The notes: a model not told the origin generated them from the sequence alone. Shown: positions 46,835 to 58,429, numbered from the stretch's first letter. The stretch: 64,000 nucleotides of DNA from Deltaproteobacteria bacterium HGW-Deltaproteobacteria-18 (GCA_002841885.1 PHBE01000010.1:1-64000), one strand, 5' to 3'. Program-made: numbers and translations.

Positions 46835-47767
46835 TCATGCCGAGATCCGGGTTCTGGTCAAATACAGGTGCAGAAGGGTCATGCGCACGGCCACGCCCGA
46901 GGCGACCTGATCCAGGATGAGGCTCGCCCCGCAGTCGGCCAGCTCGGAAGAAATCTCAAGGCCCCGGTTCATGGGGCCGGGGTGCATGATCTTCACATCC
47001 GCGTTGGCCTTTTCCAGATGCCTTGCGCTGAGCCCGTAGGTGCAGGCGTACTCGCGCAGATCCGGCAACAGCCCCGCCTGCTGGCGCTCCAGTTGCAGGC
47101 GCAGGCAGATGACCGCGTCCACTCCTTCGCAGGCCCTGGCCACGTCGGAAAAAACATCCACCGGCCAGGTCCGGACCATGGCCGGCAGCAGCGTGCGCGG
47201 AGCGCAGATGCGGACCCGGGCCCCGAGCATGGTCAGAAGTTCCACATCCGAGCGGGCCACCCGGCTGTGGGCGATGTCGCCGAGGATACACACGGTCTTG
47301 CCCGCAAAGGAACCCCAGACCTGATGCAGGGTGAATCCGTCGAGGAGGGCCTGCGTCGGGTGGGCATGCCAGCCGTCCCCGGCGTTGATGACGGAGCAGG
47401 ACAGCCGTTCGGCCAGAAACCTGGCCGCCCCGCTGTCCCAGTGCCGGATGACGATGGCGTCGGGATTCATGGCCTGCAGGGTCAGGGCCGTGTCTTTGAG
47501 GCTCTCCCCTTTCTGCAGGGAGCTGCCCGACTTGGTCAGGCTGAATGTGTCGGCGGACAGGCGCTTGCCGGCCATGTCGAAGGAAGTCTTGGTGCGCGTG
47601 GAGGCCTCGGCAAAAAACAGGACCACGCTCTTGCCCTTCAGGATGGGCACCTTCTTGATGGGCCGCTGGTTCACTTCCGCGAACCGGGCCGCCGTCTCGA
47701 AAACATGGGCGATCTCATCGGGATCGAGCTGGGAAATCTCCAAAAGGTCCTTATGCCGCCAATTCAT
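46835..47767 (-). CDS. pyrB: aspartate carbamoyltransferase catalytic chain
   Basis: The 310-residue enzyme joins carbamoyl phosphate and aspartate. The carbamoyl-phosphate motif is [17 protein letters not shown], followed by [11 protein letters not shown] and the aspartate loop [12 protein letters not shown]. No regulatory chain PyrI is present. The start MNWRHKD was selected over longer frames because GGCGGAG lies just before it. Its start overlaps a leader reading frame and is preceded by an attenuator, so expression is probably tuned by transcription termination. Confidence 0.95.
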   Translation of the reverse strand: MNWRHKDLLEISQLDPDEIAHVFETAARFAEVNQRPIKKVPILKGKSVVLFFAEASTRTKTSFDMAGKRLSADTFSLTKSGSSLQKGESLKDTALTLQAMNPDAIVIRHWDSGAARFLAERLSCSVINAGDGWHAHPTQALLDGFTLHQVWGSFAGKTVCILGDIAHSRVARSDVELLTMLGARVRICAPRTLLPAMVRTWPVDVFSDVARACEGVDAVICLRLQLERQQAGLLPDLREYACTYGLSARHLEKANADVKIMHPGPMNRGLEISSELADCGASLILDQVASGVAVRMTLLHLYLTRTRISA

Positions 47768-47885
47768 AGCTCCGCCTTGCCGCCCCTGCGGGGGTTGTGA
47801 TTGCATCGTGACCAAAAAAAAGGGACCCGGCTTTTCGCCCGTCCCTGTTGCTTGCGTCACGCACGGTCTTTCGTACACGTTTCAT
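47751..47885 (-). CDS. candidate leader peptide overlapping the pyrB start
   Basis: A 44-codon frame ([18 protein letters not shown] at its N-terminus) begins with AAGG at about nine bases, reads through the strong terminator at 47813-47846 including its T run (decoded as SLFFGHD), and stops 16 bases inside pyrB. Escherichia coli pyrB also has a 44-residue leader read through its attenuator. Five arginines fall in the first 17 residues. Only translation evidence can prove it; the frame could be accidental. Confidence 0.45.
   Translation of the reverse strand: MKRVRKTVRDASNRDGRKAGSLFFGHDAITTPAGAARRSYELAA
47813..47846 (-). terminator. transcription attenuator in pyrB leader
   Basis: On the minus strand AGGGACGGGC, a GAAAA loop and GCCGGGTCCCT form a stem with a bulge, followed by eight Ts, 46 bases before the pyrB ATG. 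A copy of the 3' arm (AGCCGGGTC, plus-strand 47903-47911) lies upstream in the leader and could compete for pairing. The position and the leader frame suggest an attenuator that stops transcription unless conditions favour readthrough. Confidence 0.75.
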
Positions 47886-47951
47886 GCCATGAGCCCTTAC
47901 ACGACCCGGCTCTTGACGTCCAGTGCAACGGCAAGCATGGACGGGGCGCTC

Positions 47952-47983
47952 AAAAAAAGGCGCGCCCCCAAAGGAGCGCGCCC
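47952..47983 (-). terminator. terminator after gyrA
   Basis: On the minus strand GGCGCGC pairs with GCGCGCC across about ten bases and is followed by seven Ts, 25 bases after the gyrA stop. It separates the gyrase gene from the pyrB leader. Confidence 0.85.
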
Positions 47984-48007
47984 GAATCGGCATTCAAGAG
48001 CCAGGAC

Positions 48008-50554
48008 TTATTCCTGACCGTCCTCGGGTTCATCCGAGACTTCGTCGTCATCCAGCAGATCCGCATCGTCCAGGACCTCGGAATCTTCCGCAGCCGCGAT
48101 TGCAGCCGGCACCGGGGTGCGCGGAACACCGCTCACTTCCGGAGCATCGGTCGGCACATGATCGAAGCAGACCACGGTCTGTTCATCTTCAAGGCGAACC
48201 AGGCGCACGCCCTGGGTGGCCCGGCCGACAAGGCTGATGTCGGAGATGCCGATGCGGATGATCTTGCTGCCCGAAGTCAGGAGTATGAGTTCGTCCGTGG
48301 GATAGACCATCATGGCCCCGACGACCTTGCCGGTCTTGGGGGTGATGCGCATGTTGATGATGCCCTTGCCGCCGCGCGACTGGGCCCGGAAGTGCTCGAC
48401 CTGCGTGCGCTTACCGTAGCCGTTCTCGGCGATGGTCAAGAGTTCCTGCTGGGTGTCCTTGTTGACCACCACGCCGGCCACGACCTGATCGCCCTTGCGC
48501 AGGGCCAGGCCCTTCACGCCCGTGGCGGTGCGGCCCATGGCGCGCACATCGGAGCAGGCGAAGCGGATGGAGTAGCCGTCCACCGTGACCAGCACCATCT
48601 CGTCATCGGCCTCCACTTCACGCACGCCGATGAGCTCGTCGTCGTCCCGCATGCCAAGGGCGATGAGGCCCACCGCGCGGATGTTGCGGTAGAGGTGGAC
48701 CGAGCTGCGTTTGACCACGCCGAGCTTGGTGTAGAAGAAGTAGAATTTCTCCTGGTCCAGATCGCGGCAGGTCATGGCTGCGGCGATGTATTCATTGCTG
48801 TCCAGCGGGAGCAGGTTGGCCACATGCTTGCCCCGGGCCGTGCGGCCGCCCTCGGGAATCTGGTGCACCTTGACCTGGTACATCTTGCCCTTGTTGCTGA
48901 ACAGATTCATGTACTGATGGTTTGAAGTGGTCAGGATGAAGGTGATGAAATCCTCCTCCGCGACCTGCACCCCGGTGATGCCCGTTCCGCCCCGGCGCTG
49001 CTGGCGATAGTTGTCCAGGCTGGTGCGCTTCAGGTAGCCGTTGCGGGACAGGGTGATGACCACCGGCTCGTCGGGGATGATGTCCTCGATGTCGATGGAG
49101 TCGGGATCATGGGCCAAAAGCTCGGACTTGCGGGGCGTGGCAAAGTTGTCTCGCAGATCCTGGAGCTCCTGACGGATGACGGACTTCAGGACTTCGGGGT
49201 TTTCGATGACGCTGGTCAGATACTCGATCTGTTTCAGGAGTTCGGCATATTCCTCCAGGAGCTTTTCGCGCTCGAGGTTGGTCAGCCGCTGCAGGCGCAT
49301 GTCGAGGATGGCCTGAGCCTGGATCTCGGACAGGCCGAAACGCTCGCGCAGGCGTTCCTTGGCCTCCTGCGGAGTCTTGGAGGCGCGAATGAGCGCGACC
49401 ACCTCGTCGATGAAATCAAGGGCTATGCGCAGCCCCTCAAGGATGTGCGCCCGATGCTGGGCCTTTTTGAGGTCGAAGCGCGAGCGGCGGATGACCACTT
49501 CACGGCGATAGTCGAGAAAATACTCGAGCACCTGCTTCAGATTCAGCAGCTGGGGCCGGTTGTTGACCACGGCCATCATGTTGATGCCGAAGCTGGTCTC
49601 AAGCGACGTGAACTTGAAGAGCTGGTTGACGATGACATCGGAGAAGACGCCCTTCTTGAGGTCCATCACGATGCGGATGCCCTTCATGTCAGATTCGTCG
49701 CGCAGGTCCGAGATGCCCTCGATCTTGCGCTCGTTGACCAGCATGGCGATCTTTTCCACCAGGGTGGACTTGTTCAGGGCGTAGGGGATCTCTTTTACGA
49801 CAATGGATTCGAGGTCCCCTTTGCGTTTTTCGATCTCGATGCGAGAGCGGATGCGCACCGAGCCCCGACCCGTGCGGTAGGCCTCGCGGATGCCGGCCTT
49901 GCCGTAGATGAGCGCGCCCGTGGGAAAATCCGGGGCCTTGATGTACTGCATCAGATCGTCGATGGACATCTGGGGCTCGTCGAGCAGCCGCAGCGTCCCG
50001 TCGACCACCTCGCCAAGGTTGTGGGGCGGAATGTTGGTGGCCATGCCCACGGCGATGCCCGAGGAGCCGTTGACCAGCAGGTTCGGTACCTTGGTCGGCA
50101 GCACCGAAGGCTCCTGCAGGGAGTTGTCGTAGTTGGGGCGAAACTCCACCGTGTCTTTTTCGATGTCGGCCAGAAAGGAGCTGGCCAGGCGGGACATGCG
50201 CACCTCGGTGTAACGCATGGCTGCCGCGGAGTCGCCGTCGATGGAACCGAAGTTGCCCTGGCCGTCGACCAGGGGATCGCGCATGTTGAATTCCTGGGCC
50301 ATACGCACCAGGGCGTCGTACACGGCCGAGTCGCCATGGGGATGAAACTTGCCGATGACGTCACCGACCACGCGGGCGGACTTCTTGTAGGCCCGGTTGT
50401 ACGTGTTGCCGAGCTCGTGCATGGCGAAAAGGATACGCCGGTGAACGGGCTTAAGGCCATCGCGCACGTCCGGGATGGCCCGGCCGATGATGACGCTCAG
50501 CGAATATTCCAGATATGATTTCTGAAGTTCTTTTTCGATACTGATGTTGGACAC
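48008..50554 (-). CDS. gyrA: DNA gyrase subunit A
   Basis: The 848-residue subunit breaks and rejoins DNA during supercoiling. It has the winged-helix/tower with [17 protein letters not shown], the catalytic Tyr in [12 protein letters not shown], a coiled coil, and the beta-pinwheel C-terminal domain with the gyrase box QRRGGTG. The C-terminal tail is strongly acidic ([11 protein letters not shown]). The start is a GTG: either 50554 (VSNISIEKE, with GAGG five bases upstream, chosen) or 50560. Downstream gyrB and dnaN form the same leftward cluster. Confidence 0.96.
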   Translation of the reverse strand: MSNISIEKELQKSYLEYSLSVIIGRAIPDVRDGLKPVHRRILFAMHELGNTYNRAYKKSARVVGDVIGKFHPHGDSAVYDALVRMAQEFNMRDPLVDGQGNFGSIDGDSAAAMRYTEVRMSRLASSFLADIEKDTVEFRPNYDNSLQEPSVLPTKVPNLLVNGSSGIAVGMATNIPPHNLGEVVDGTLRLLDEPQMSIDDLMQYIKAPDFPTGALIYGKAGIREAYRTGRGSVRIRSRIEIEKRKGDLESIVVKEIPYALNKSTLVEKIAMLVNERKIEGISDLRDESDMKGIRIVMDLKKGVFSDVIVNQLFKFTSLETSFGINMMAVVNNRPQLLNLKQVLEYFLDYRREVVIRRSRFDLKKAQHRAHILEGLRIALDFIDEVVALIRASKTPQEAKERLRERFGLSEIQAQAILDMRLQRLTNLEREKLLEEYAELLKQIEYLTSVIENPEVLKSVIRQELQDLRDNFATPRKSELLAHDPDSIDIEDIIPDEPVVITLSRNGYLKRTSLDNYRQQRRGGTGITGVQVAEEDFITFILTTSNHQYMNLFSNKGKMYQVKVHQIPEGGRTARGKHVANLLPLDSNEYIAAAMTCRDLDQEKFYFFYTKLGVVKRSSVHLYRNIRAVGLIALGMRDDDELIGVREVEADDEMVLVTVDGYSIRFACSDVRAMGRTATGVKGLALRKGDQVVAGVVVNKDTQQELLTIAENGYGKRTQVEHFRAQSRGGKGIINMRITPKTGKVVGAMMVYPTDELILLTSGSKIIRIGISDISLVGRATQGVRLVRLEDEQTVVCFDHVPTDAPEVSGVPRTPVPAAIAAAEDSEVLDDADLLDDDEVSDEPEDGQE

Positions 50555-50592
50555 ATCCACCTCAATTTCTTGTAAAAGCTGTTGAACCCGAG

Positions 50593-53052
<2,460 letters not shown>

Positions 53053-54207
53053 CTACAGCTCTTCCTCGCTGTAATAGGTGTCTTCGGTGATCTCCACGGG
53101 CATGGTGATGATCATGTAGTTGGGGTCGTCCTTGCCGGTGATGCGGCAGGGTTCGGACGGGCCCACGAAGGAAAAGGTCAGGGAGTCGGACACGAAGTGC
53201 CCCAGGATCTCGAGGATGACCTTGGTCGGCAGGGCGATCTTGGACAGTTCGCCTGCATACTGGCAGCTGATCAGCTCCGTGCCCTCGCCGATGTCCTGGC
53301 CCTGACAGTAGAGGGACAGTTCCTCGGGACCGAAGTCGAAGAACGTGGCCTTGTTGGCTTCGGTGTTGAAGACGAAGATGCGGTCCAGGGCGTCGGTCAG
53401 CTCGTGCCGGTCCACCACCAGGTTGGAGGCGAAGCGATCCTTGTACTGGTTGATGAAGTTGCGGTAGTCGGCAAAAACGTAGGCCTTGAGCGGAAGACTG
53501 AACGATTCCTTGCGGTTCTCGGTGCGCAGGAAGAGGCGCTTGTCCGAAAGGCTGATCTCGATCTCGTCGTTGGTCAGCCATTTGCGGATCTCGAGCAGAT
53601 ACTTCTTGGAGACCAGAAACCCGTCCTGCCCGAGCACAGCGCGGATATCGGGATTTGAGAAGCGGAGCAGTCCGAACTGGTGGCCGTTCAAGCCGCAAAT
53701 CTCCACATCGTCATTCTCCACGGGCGCGAACTTGATGCAGTTCATGCTGGTCAGGTCTTCGTCATCGGCAATGCAAAAAGCGATGCGATCGATGATCTCC
53801 TTGAAGAGATCCCCGGACCAGAGCACGGCGTTATCCGCCGGGAACGGGTTGAAGTCCTGGAACCAGGAGGATTCGTTGGCAGGAAGCTTGTACTTGCGCC
53901 GACCCTGTTCGATGAGCAGATGCTTGGCGCTTGGATCGAGCTTGAGCGTGATCTCGCCCGGAGGGAGGCGGCGCATCAGTTCGCAGAACTTCTTGCCCTG
54001 CACGCCGACCAGGCCGCCATCGCTGATCACGGCCGGATAGACCCCCACGAACTCGATGCTCGAATCCGTGGCCAGGATCGAAATGGTGTCATTTTCGGCC
54101 TTGAGCCAGACCGTGCGCAGATAGGCCGCGCCGGTTTTGGACGGGATGATGTTGGCGGCCTTGAGCAGTCCGTCAATGACCTCTTCCTTACGCACTTTCA
54201 AAAACAT
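53053..54207 (-). CDS. dnaN: DNA polymerase III sliding clamp (beta subunit)
   Basis: The 384-residue protein has three clamp domains: MFLKVRKEEVIDGLLKAANI at the start, the linker region GLVGVQGKKFCELMRRLPPGEI, and the C-terminal part ending with VGPSEPCRITGKDDPNYMIITMPV. It encircles DNA and holds the polymerase. It follows dnaA by 19 bases and AGGAG lies before the chosen ATG. Order dnaA-dnaN-gyrB-gyrA is a conserved origin-region arrangement. Confidence 0.95.
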   Translation of the reverse strand: MFLKVRKEEVIDGLLKAANIIPSKTGAAYLRTVWLKAENDTISILATDSSIEFVGVYPAVISDGGLVGVQGKKFCELMRRLPPGEITLKLDPSAKHLLIEQGRRKYKLPANESSWFQDFNPFPADNAVLWSGDLFKEIIDRIAFCIADDEDLTSMNCIKFAPVENDDVEICGLNGHQFGLLRFSNPDIRAVLGQDGFLVSKKYLLEIRKWLTNDEIEISLSDKRLFLRTENRKESFSLPLKAYVFADYRNFINQYKDRFASNLVVDRHELTDALDRIFVFNTEANKATFFDFGPEELSLYCQGQDIGEGTELISCQYAGELSKIALPTKVILEILGHFVSDSLTFSFVGPSEPCRITGKDDPNYMIITMPVEITEDTYYSEEEL

Positions 54208-54226
54208 CGCCGACTCCTTCTCCTGA

Positions 54227-55507
54227 CTAGGCAAGGGTTGTTTCGTTCATGGCCAGGCATTTATCGCTCAGTTCATGTAACATGTTTTTTATGCTTTTAT
54301 CATCTCTCTGCAATTGTTCGACTTTTCGGCAGCTGTAGAGCACCGTCGAGTGGTCCCTTCCGCCAAAGGCCCGGCCAAGCTCCGGAAACGACAGTCCCAG
54401 ATGCTTGCGACACAGGTACATGGCCACCTGCCGGGCAAAAACAAGGTCATGCCTGCGGCCGGAAGACAGGATGTCCTCAGGCTTCAGGTTGAGTCTGGCG
54501 CAAACCTCGTCCAGAATCTGTTCGACGCTCAGGCTCGTCACCGCGCGATCGTCCAGATAATTGAGAATATTGTCAAACTCTTCATCGGAAATGTGGTCGT
54601 GGACCAATTCCCGGTAGGCCCACAATTTCAAAAGGCATCCTTCCAGATTGCGCAGGTCGGCAAAACGCTGGGCGAGAAGCAGGATTCTGTCCTTGGAAAG
54701 ATCCAGCCGGCGCTCCCGGCAACGGGACTGGGCATATTGGGTGCGGATGTCCAGGTCCGGAGCCTTGAGCATGACGCTAAGGCCCCACTCGAGACGCGAC
54801 TTGAGCTTGGGCGCCAGAAACGTGTACCCGCCGACCTTGCCCGTGCAGGCGAAAACCATCTGTTTGCGCTGCAGATGGAAGTGATCGAAGAGCGCCAGAA
54901 GTTCGCCCTGCAGATACCTGTAGCGGGCGATCTCCTGCAGGTCGTCCACCGCCAGAAGCTGCATGGACGTCAGAAATTTCCGCGCGTCGGACCGGGACGA
55001 ATACAGCTCGTGCAGATCCTCGATGCCGCCCACATAGGTCCCGTCTGCGCCATGCTCGCTCCTGGCGTTGGCGATGGCCCGCAGCAGGAAGGACTTGCCC
55101 GATCCGCTTTCCCCGCAGAGCACGAACGGGTTGTACGGAGCTTCCCGGCTCTGGGCCACTTCCTGGGCCGAGGCCAGGGGGAAGTAGTTCTTGTTGTTGA
55201 CCAGGAAGTTGTCGAAAATGAACTCGGACCCAAAGGGCAGGGCCTGACCTGCAGGCCGGGGCTCGCGTACGATGCGGGAGCGGCTTCGGTCCCGGCATTC
55301 ATAGACGATGGTCAGCCCGCTACCGGCCAGGGCCTGCTCGAAACGGGCGCGCGCGTGATTTTCAAACCAGTCGGCAAAATATCTGTGCGGAAAGCGCACC
55401 GTGAGCACCGTGCCTTCCACGCTCAAACCCAGGGATGAACGCCATTTGTCCAGCTCTTCCGGGGCAAAGGCCTGCGCCAGCGCCACGTCCACCCGCGCGC
55501 TGCTCAC
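54227..55507 (-). CDS. dnaA: chromosomal replication initiator DnaA (divergent)
   Basis: The 426-residue protein starts at GTG 55507, with GGGGAG upstream. It has an N-terminal domain (DKWRSSLGLSVEG), an AAA+ core with Walker A GESGSGKSFL and Walker B AVDDLQEI, SRLEWGLSVMLKAPDL, and domain IV with the DNA-binding signature HLGLSFPELGRAFGGRDHSTVLYSC. The AAA+ core is unusually divergent: typical DnaA has GGVGLGKTHL and IDDIQF. The DNA-contact signature is well kept, so origin binding should be normal. It initiates replication at oriC and represses itself. Confidence 0.9.
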   Translation of the reverse strand: MSSARVDVALAQAFAPEELDKWRSSLGLSVEGTVLTVRFPHRYFADWFENHARARFEQALAGSGLTIVYECRDRSRSRIVREPRPAGQALPFGSEFIFDNFLVNNKNYFPLASAQEVAQSREAPYNPFVLCGESGSGKSFLLRAIANARSEHGADGTYVGGIEDLHELYSSRSDARKFLTSMQLLAVDDLQEIARYRYLQGELLALFDHFHLQRKQMVFACTGKVGGYTFLAPKLKSRLEWGLSVMLKAPDLDIRTQYAQSRCRERRLDLSKDRILLLAQRFADLRNLEGCLLKLWAYRELVHDHISDEEFDNILNYLDDRAVTSLSVEQILDEVCARLNLKPEDILSSGRRHDLVFARQVAMYLCRKHLGLSFPELGRAFGGRDHSTVLYSCRKVEQLQRDDKSIKNMLHELSDKCLAMNETTLA

Positions 55508-55575
55508 TTGCTCCCCGCGTGGCCCACGGCCCTGGGCTGGTTTACTCCGGCGTACAAATCAGACATAGTCATCCC

Positions 55576-55603
55576 TTGCGGACCGCCCGCGGCCCGATAA
55601 AAT
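55576..55603 (+). promoter_or_regulatory. candidate promoter of the DUF39-DUF362 operon
   Basis: TTGCGG (55576-55581) and TAAAAT (55598-55603) are 16 bases apart, just before the ribosome site TTGGAGGACATGC of the next gene. The -35 box is poor and the start site would be close to the ATG, so this is tentative. Confidence 0.35.
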
Positions 55604-55619
55604 ATTTTGGAGGACATGC

Positions 55620-56792
55620 ATGAGCGCACCATTTGAAGTCCACAGAACCATCGCCGAAATCAATGAAAAAATCCGACAGGGTAAAGCGGTCGTCCTCAAC
55701 GCCAGCGAAATGACCAGTTTAGTTCGCAAGGAAGGCAAGGTCAAGGCCGCCAGACAAGTCGATGTCGTCACCACCGGCACTTTCTCGCCCATGTGCTCCT
55801 CCGGCCTGCTCTTCAATATCGGCCAGCAGCCTCCGACCATCAAAACCTCCAAGGTCTGGCTCAATGGCGTGCCCTGCTATGCCGGTCTTGCCGCGGTGGA
55901 CTCCTATCTTGGCGTCACCGAGCCGACGGAAGAAGATCCCCTGAACAAGGTCTACCCCGGCCAGTTCAAATACGGCGGCGGTCACGTCATCGAGGATCTG
56001 GTCAACGGCAAACGCGTGCATCTGAAGGCCGAGGCCTACGGAACGGACTGCTACCCGCGCAAGGCCATCGAGAAGAACGTCTCCCTGGCCGAGCTGCGCA
56101 ACGCCATCCTCTTCAATCCGCGCAACTGCTACCAGAATTACAACTGCGCCATAAACCGCACGGACAAGCTCAAATACACCTACATGGGCCCGCTCAAGTC
56201 GAAGATCGGCAACGCCAACTATGCCACGGCCGGCGAGCTGAGCCCATTACTGAACGACCCGTATTTTAAGACCATTGGTCTGGGTACCCGGATCTTCCTC
56301 GGCGGAGGCGTAGGCTACGTCATCGGCGAAGGCACCCAGCATGTCCCCGACCCACAGCGCAACGAGCGCGGCGTGCCCATGAGCGCCTCCGGGACCCTCA
56401 TGGTCAAGGGCGACCTCAAAGGCATGACCGCCCGCTATCTGCGTGGAGTGAGCATAGTCGGCTACGGCTGCTCCCTGGCCGTGGGCCTTGGCATCCCGAT
56501 TCCCATCCTGAACGAGGAGATGGCCTGGTTCACCGGCGTGGCCGACGAGGACATCCTCGTGCCCATTGTGGATTACGGCGAGGACTATCCCAACGGCTAC
56601 CCGTCCAAATACGGACACGCCAGCTTCGCCGACCTGAAGAAGGGAGTCATCCAGGTGGACGGCAAGGACGTGCCCACCACGCCCCTGACCAGCTACACCT
56701 TGTCCCTGGAAGTGGCCGAGGAACTCAAGCGCTGGATTCAGGAAGGCAAATTCCTGCTGACCGAAGCCCAGGAACCCATCCCCGCGAGGTGA
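55620..56792 (+). CDS. DUF39 homocysteine-biosynthesis protein
   Basis: The 390-residue protein belongs to DUF39, a family shown in methanogens and some sulfate reducers to take part in making homocysteine from aspartate semialdehyde and sulfide, without the usual O-acylhomoserine route. Conserved segments are TTGTFSPMCSSGLLFNIGQ (with Cys59), DCYPRKAIEKNVSLAELRNA, NPRNCYQNYNCAINRTD, GTRIFLGGGVGYVIGEGTQH and GYGCSLAVGLGIPIPILNEE (in pieces). The cysteines probably carry sulfur. GGAGG precedes the ATG. It is followed by an iron-sulfur DUF362 gene after three bases. Confidence 0.88.
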   Translation: MSAPFEVHRTIAEINEKIRQGKAVVLNASEMTSLVRKEGKVKAARQVDVVTTGTFSPMCSSGLLFNIGQQPPTIKTSKVWLNGVPCYAGLAAVDSYLGVTEPTEEDPLNKVYPGQFKYGGGHVIEDLVNGKRVHLKAEAYGTDCYPRKAIEKNVSLAELRNAILFNPRNCYQNYNCAINRTDKLKYTYMGPLKSKIGNANYATAGELSPLLNDPYFKTIGLGTRIFLGGGVGYVIGEGTQHVPDPQRNERGVPMSASGTLMVKGDLKGMTARYLRGVSIVGYGCSLAVGLGIPIPILNEEMAWFTGVADEDILVPIVDYGEDYPNGYPSKYGHASFADLKKGVIQVDGKDVPTTPLTSYTLSLEVAEELKRWIQEGKFLLTEAQEPIPAR

Positions 56793-56795
56793 GCC

Positions 56796-57905
56796 ATGGC
56801 CGCGCCCGTATATTTCTGGAACCTGCGCGCCTCGCGCAAGGCGCCTTTTGAGGCCAAGGTCAAGCGCCTGCTCAAACTGGCGGGTCTTGGCGCGGAGCTT
56901 CGTTCGGGCGATCTGGCCGCGATCAAGCTGCATTTCGGCGAAGGCGGAGGCACGGGTCATGTGCGGCCCCTGCAGCTCGCGCCCATCCTGGCCTTTGTTC
57001 GCAAATGCGGGGCCAAGCCGTTCCTGACCGACACCAACACGCTCTATGTGGGCCAGCGCGGCGAGTCCGTTTCTCACGGGCTGCAGGCCGCCGCCCACGG
57101 CTACGACCCCAATGTCCTGGGCGCACCGGTCATCATCGCCGACGGACTCAAAAGCGGCAACGAACGGGCCATTCCCTGTCCCGGCAGGCATTTCGAAGTC
57201 GCCTATCTGGCCGGGGACATCGTCGATGCGGACATGATGGTCACGGTCAGCCACTTCAAGGGCCACGATCTGGCCGGATTCGGCGGAGCCATCAAGAACG
57301 TCGGCATGGGCTGCGCCACGCGCAAGGGCAAAATGCAGCAGCACTGCGGCCTTGGGCCCGCCATACATCCCGAGCACTGCACCGCCTGCGGGCACTGCGT
57401 GGAAGTTTGCAGCCACGGCGCCCTAACCCTTGACCTGAACGGCAAGATTCGGATCGACCGCGACAGGTGCGCGGGCTGCGCGGCCTGCTTCCTGGTCTGC
57501 CGCTCAGGAGGACTGGAAGTTGACTGGCGGGTGGATGTGAACACATTTCTTGAGCGCATGGCCGAATATGCGGCGGCAGCGCTTTTGACGAGGTCAAGGC
57601 GGACCTTCCACATGAACTTCATTCAGCAGGTCAGCCCCGGCTGCGATTGCACGGGCTTCTCCGATGCGCCCATCTGTCCCGATCTGGGACTTGTGGCCTC
57701 CTGGGACCCGGTGGCACTCGACCAGGCCTGCCTGGATCTGGTCAACCGGGCCCAACCCCTGCACCCAAGCGCCCTTCCCGAGGGCATAATGCCCGGACAG
57801 GACAAATTCGAGGCCATCCACGGCCACGTACGCGGCGTCCATCTGCTGGAGTATGCGGCAAGCCTCGGGATCGGATCGCGGGAATATGCGCTCCAGCCCG
57901 TATAA
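56796..57905 (+). CDS. DUF362 iron-sulfur protein
   Basis: The 369-residue protein has the DUF362 body (LHFGEGGGTGHVRPLQL, FLTDTNTLYVGQR, FKGHDLAGFGGAIKNVGMG) interrupted by two ferredoxin-like 4Fe-4S motifs: CTACGHCVEVC and CAGCAACFLVC. The C-terminal DUF362 part includes DCTGFSDAPICPDLG. It most likely handles electrons for its neighbour; in methanogens the DUF39 protein works with a separate ferredoxin-like partner, so this gene may fill that role. Starting three bases after DUF39, it is clearly co-transcribed. Confidence 0.8.
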   Translation: MAAPVYFWNLRASRKAPFEAKVKRLLKLAGLGAELRSGDLAAIKLHFGEGGGTGHVRPLQLAPILAFVRKCGAKPFLTDTNTLYVGQRGESVSHGLQAAAHGYDPNVLGAPVIIADGLKSGNERAIPCPGRHFEVAYLAGDIVDADMMVTVSHFKGHDLAGFGGAIKNVGMGCATRKGKMQQHCGLGPAIHPEHCTACGHCVEVCSHGALTLDLNGKIRIDRDRCAGCAACFLVCRSGGLEVDWRVDVNTFLERMAEYAAAALLTRSRRTFHMNFIQQVSPGCDCTGFSDAPICPDLGLVASWDPVALDQACLDLVNRAQPLHPSALPEGIMPGQDKFEAIHGHVRGVHLLEYAASLGIGSREYALQPV

Positions 57906-57932
57906 GACATGCCTTTTGACGCACATTGAGAC

Positions 57933-57960
57933 TGGACAAAGGGGATGGCGCTATTATATG
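57933..57960 (+). promoter_or_regulatory. promoter before the small basic peptide gene
   Basis: TGGACA (57933-57938) and TATATG (57955-57960) are 16 bases apart and 50-80 bases before the ATG at 58012. No terminator was seen between DUF362 and this point, so it may be internal. Confidence 0.4.
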
Positions 57961-58011
57961 TGCCCTTTCTTTGAATCCGCTAAAATTTTTATCCCATTGG
58001 AGGAACACATA

Positions 58012-58122
58012 ATGGCTCAGAAAAAAATCGAACGCAAAAAAGAGATTGATCGTCGTCGCAAACGTCGTGCCGAGCGCATCAAGGAACGTATCAAGGAAGC
58101 CAAGGCCGCAGCCAAGAAGTAG
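58012..58122 (+). CDS. 36-residue highly basic small protein
   Basis: The protein MAQKKIERKKEIDRRRKR and following residues contains 10 Lys and 8 Arg in 36, with alternating Glu, so it should form one charged helix. TTGGAGGAAC precedes the ATG at ideal distance and the stop is 22 bases before fmdB, so expression looks real. The composition suggests binding to RNA or DNA, perhaps ribosomal. I recognise no named family. Confidence 0.75.
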   Translation: MAQKKIERKKEIDRRRKRRAERIKERIKEAKAAAKK

Positions 58123-58144
58123 GCCCTGTTTTAGGGAGGTAACC

Positions 58145-58396
58145 ATGCCCATTTACGAATACTGCTGTGAAGACTGCCGTCAGATCTTCGAAGAGTGGCA
58201 GAAGGATTTCAAGGACAGGGAAAAAATCTGTCCGGTCTGCGGGGGCACGTCCCAGAGGCTTATCTCCAACACTTCCTTCGTATTGAAAGGAGGCGGCTGG
58301 TACGCGTCCGGCTACAGCAAGGAATCCGGCGGCAACGGCAAAAAGAAGGACACCTCGTCCACACCGGCCCCGGACACAACCTCTTCGGCGTCCTGA
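58145..58396 (+). CDS. FmdB-type zinc-ribbon protein
   Basis: The 83-residue protein has the FmdB zinc ribbon MPIYEYCCEDC (Cys8, Cys11) and KICPVCGG (Cys29, Cys32) followed by a Gly/Ser/Thr-rich flexible tail. FmdB-type proteins were named for regulation of formamidase but their function is generally unknown. AGGGAGGT precedes the ATG. It sits next to the basic peptide gene and ends before a terminator. Confidence 0.88.
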   Translation: MPIYEYCCEDCRQIFEEWQKDFKDREKICPVCGGTSQRLISNTSFVLKGGGWYASGYSKESGGNGKKKDTSSTPAPDTTSSAS

Positions 58397-58400
58397 CATG

Positions 58401-58429
58401 AGGCAGCTCCGGCTGCCTTTTTCATTTTC
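58401..58429 (+). terminator. rho-independent terminator after fmdB
   Basis: AGGCAGC pairs with GCTGCCT around four bases and is followed by TTTTCATTTT. It ends the DUF39-DUF362-basic peptide-FmdB group before purB. Confidence 0.88.

Noticed and set aside
47886-47951. independent promoter for pyrB
   Set aside because: No acceptable -35/-10 pair with 16-18 base spacing was visible before the leader.
55508-55619. oriC within the dnaA/DUF39 spacer
   Set aside because: No TTATCCACA-like boxes and no AT-rich unwinding stretch could be found in the 112 bases.
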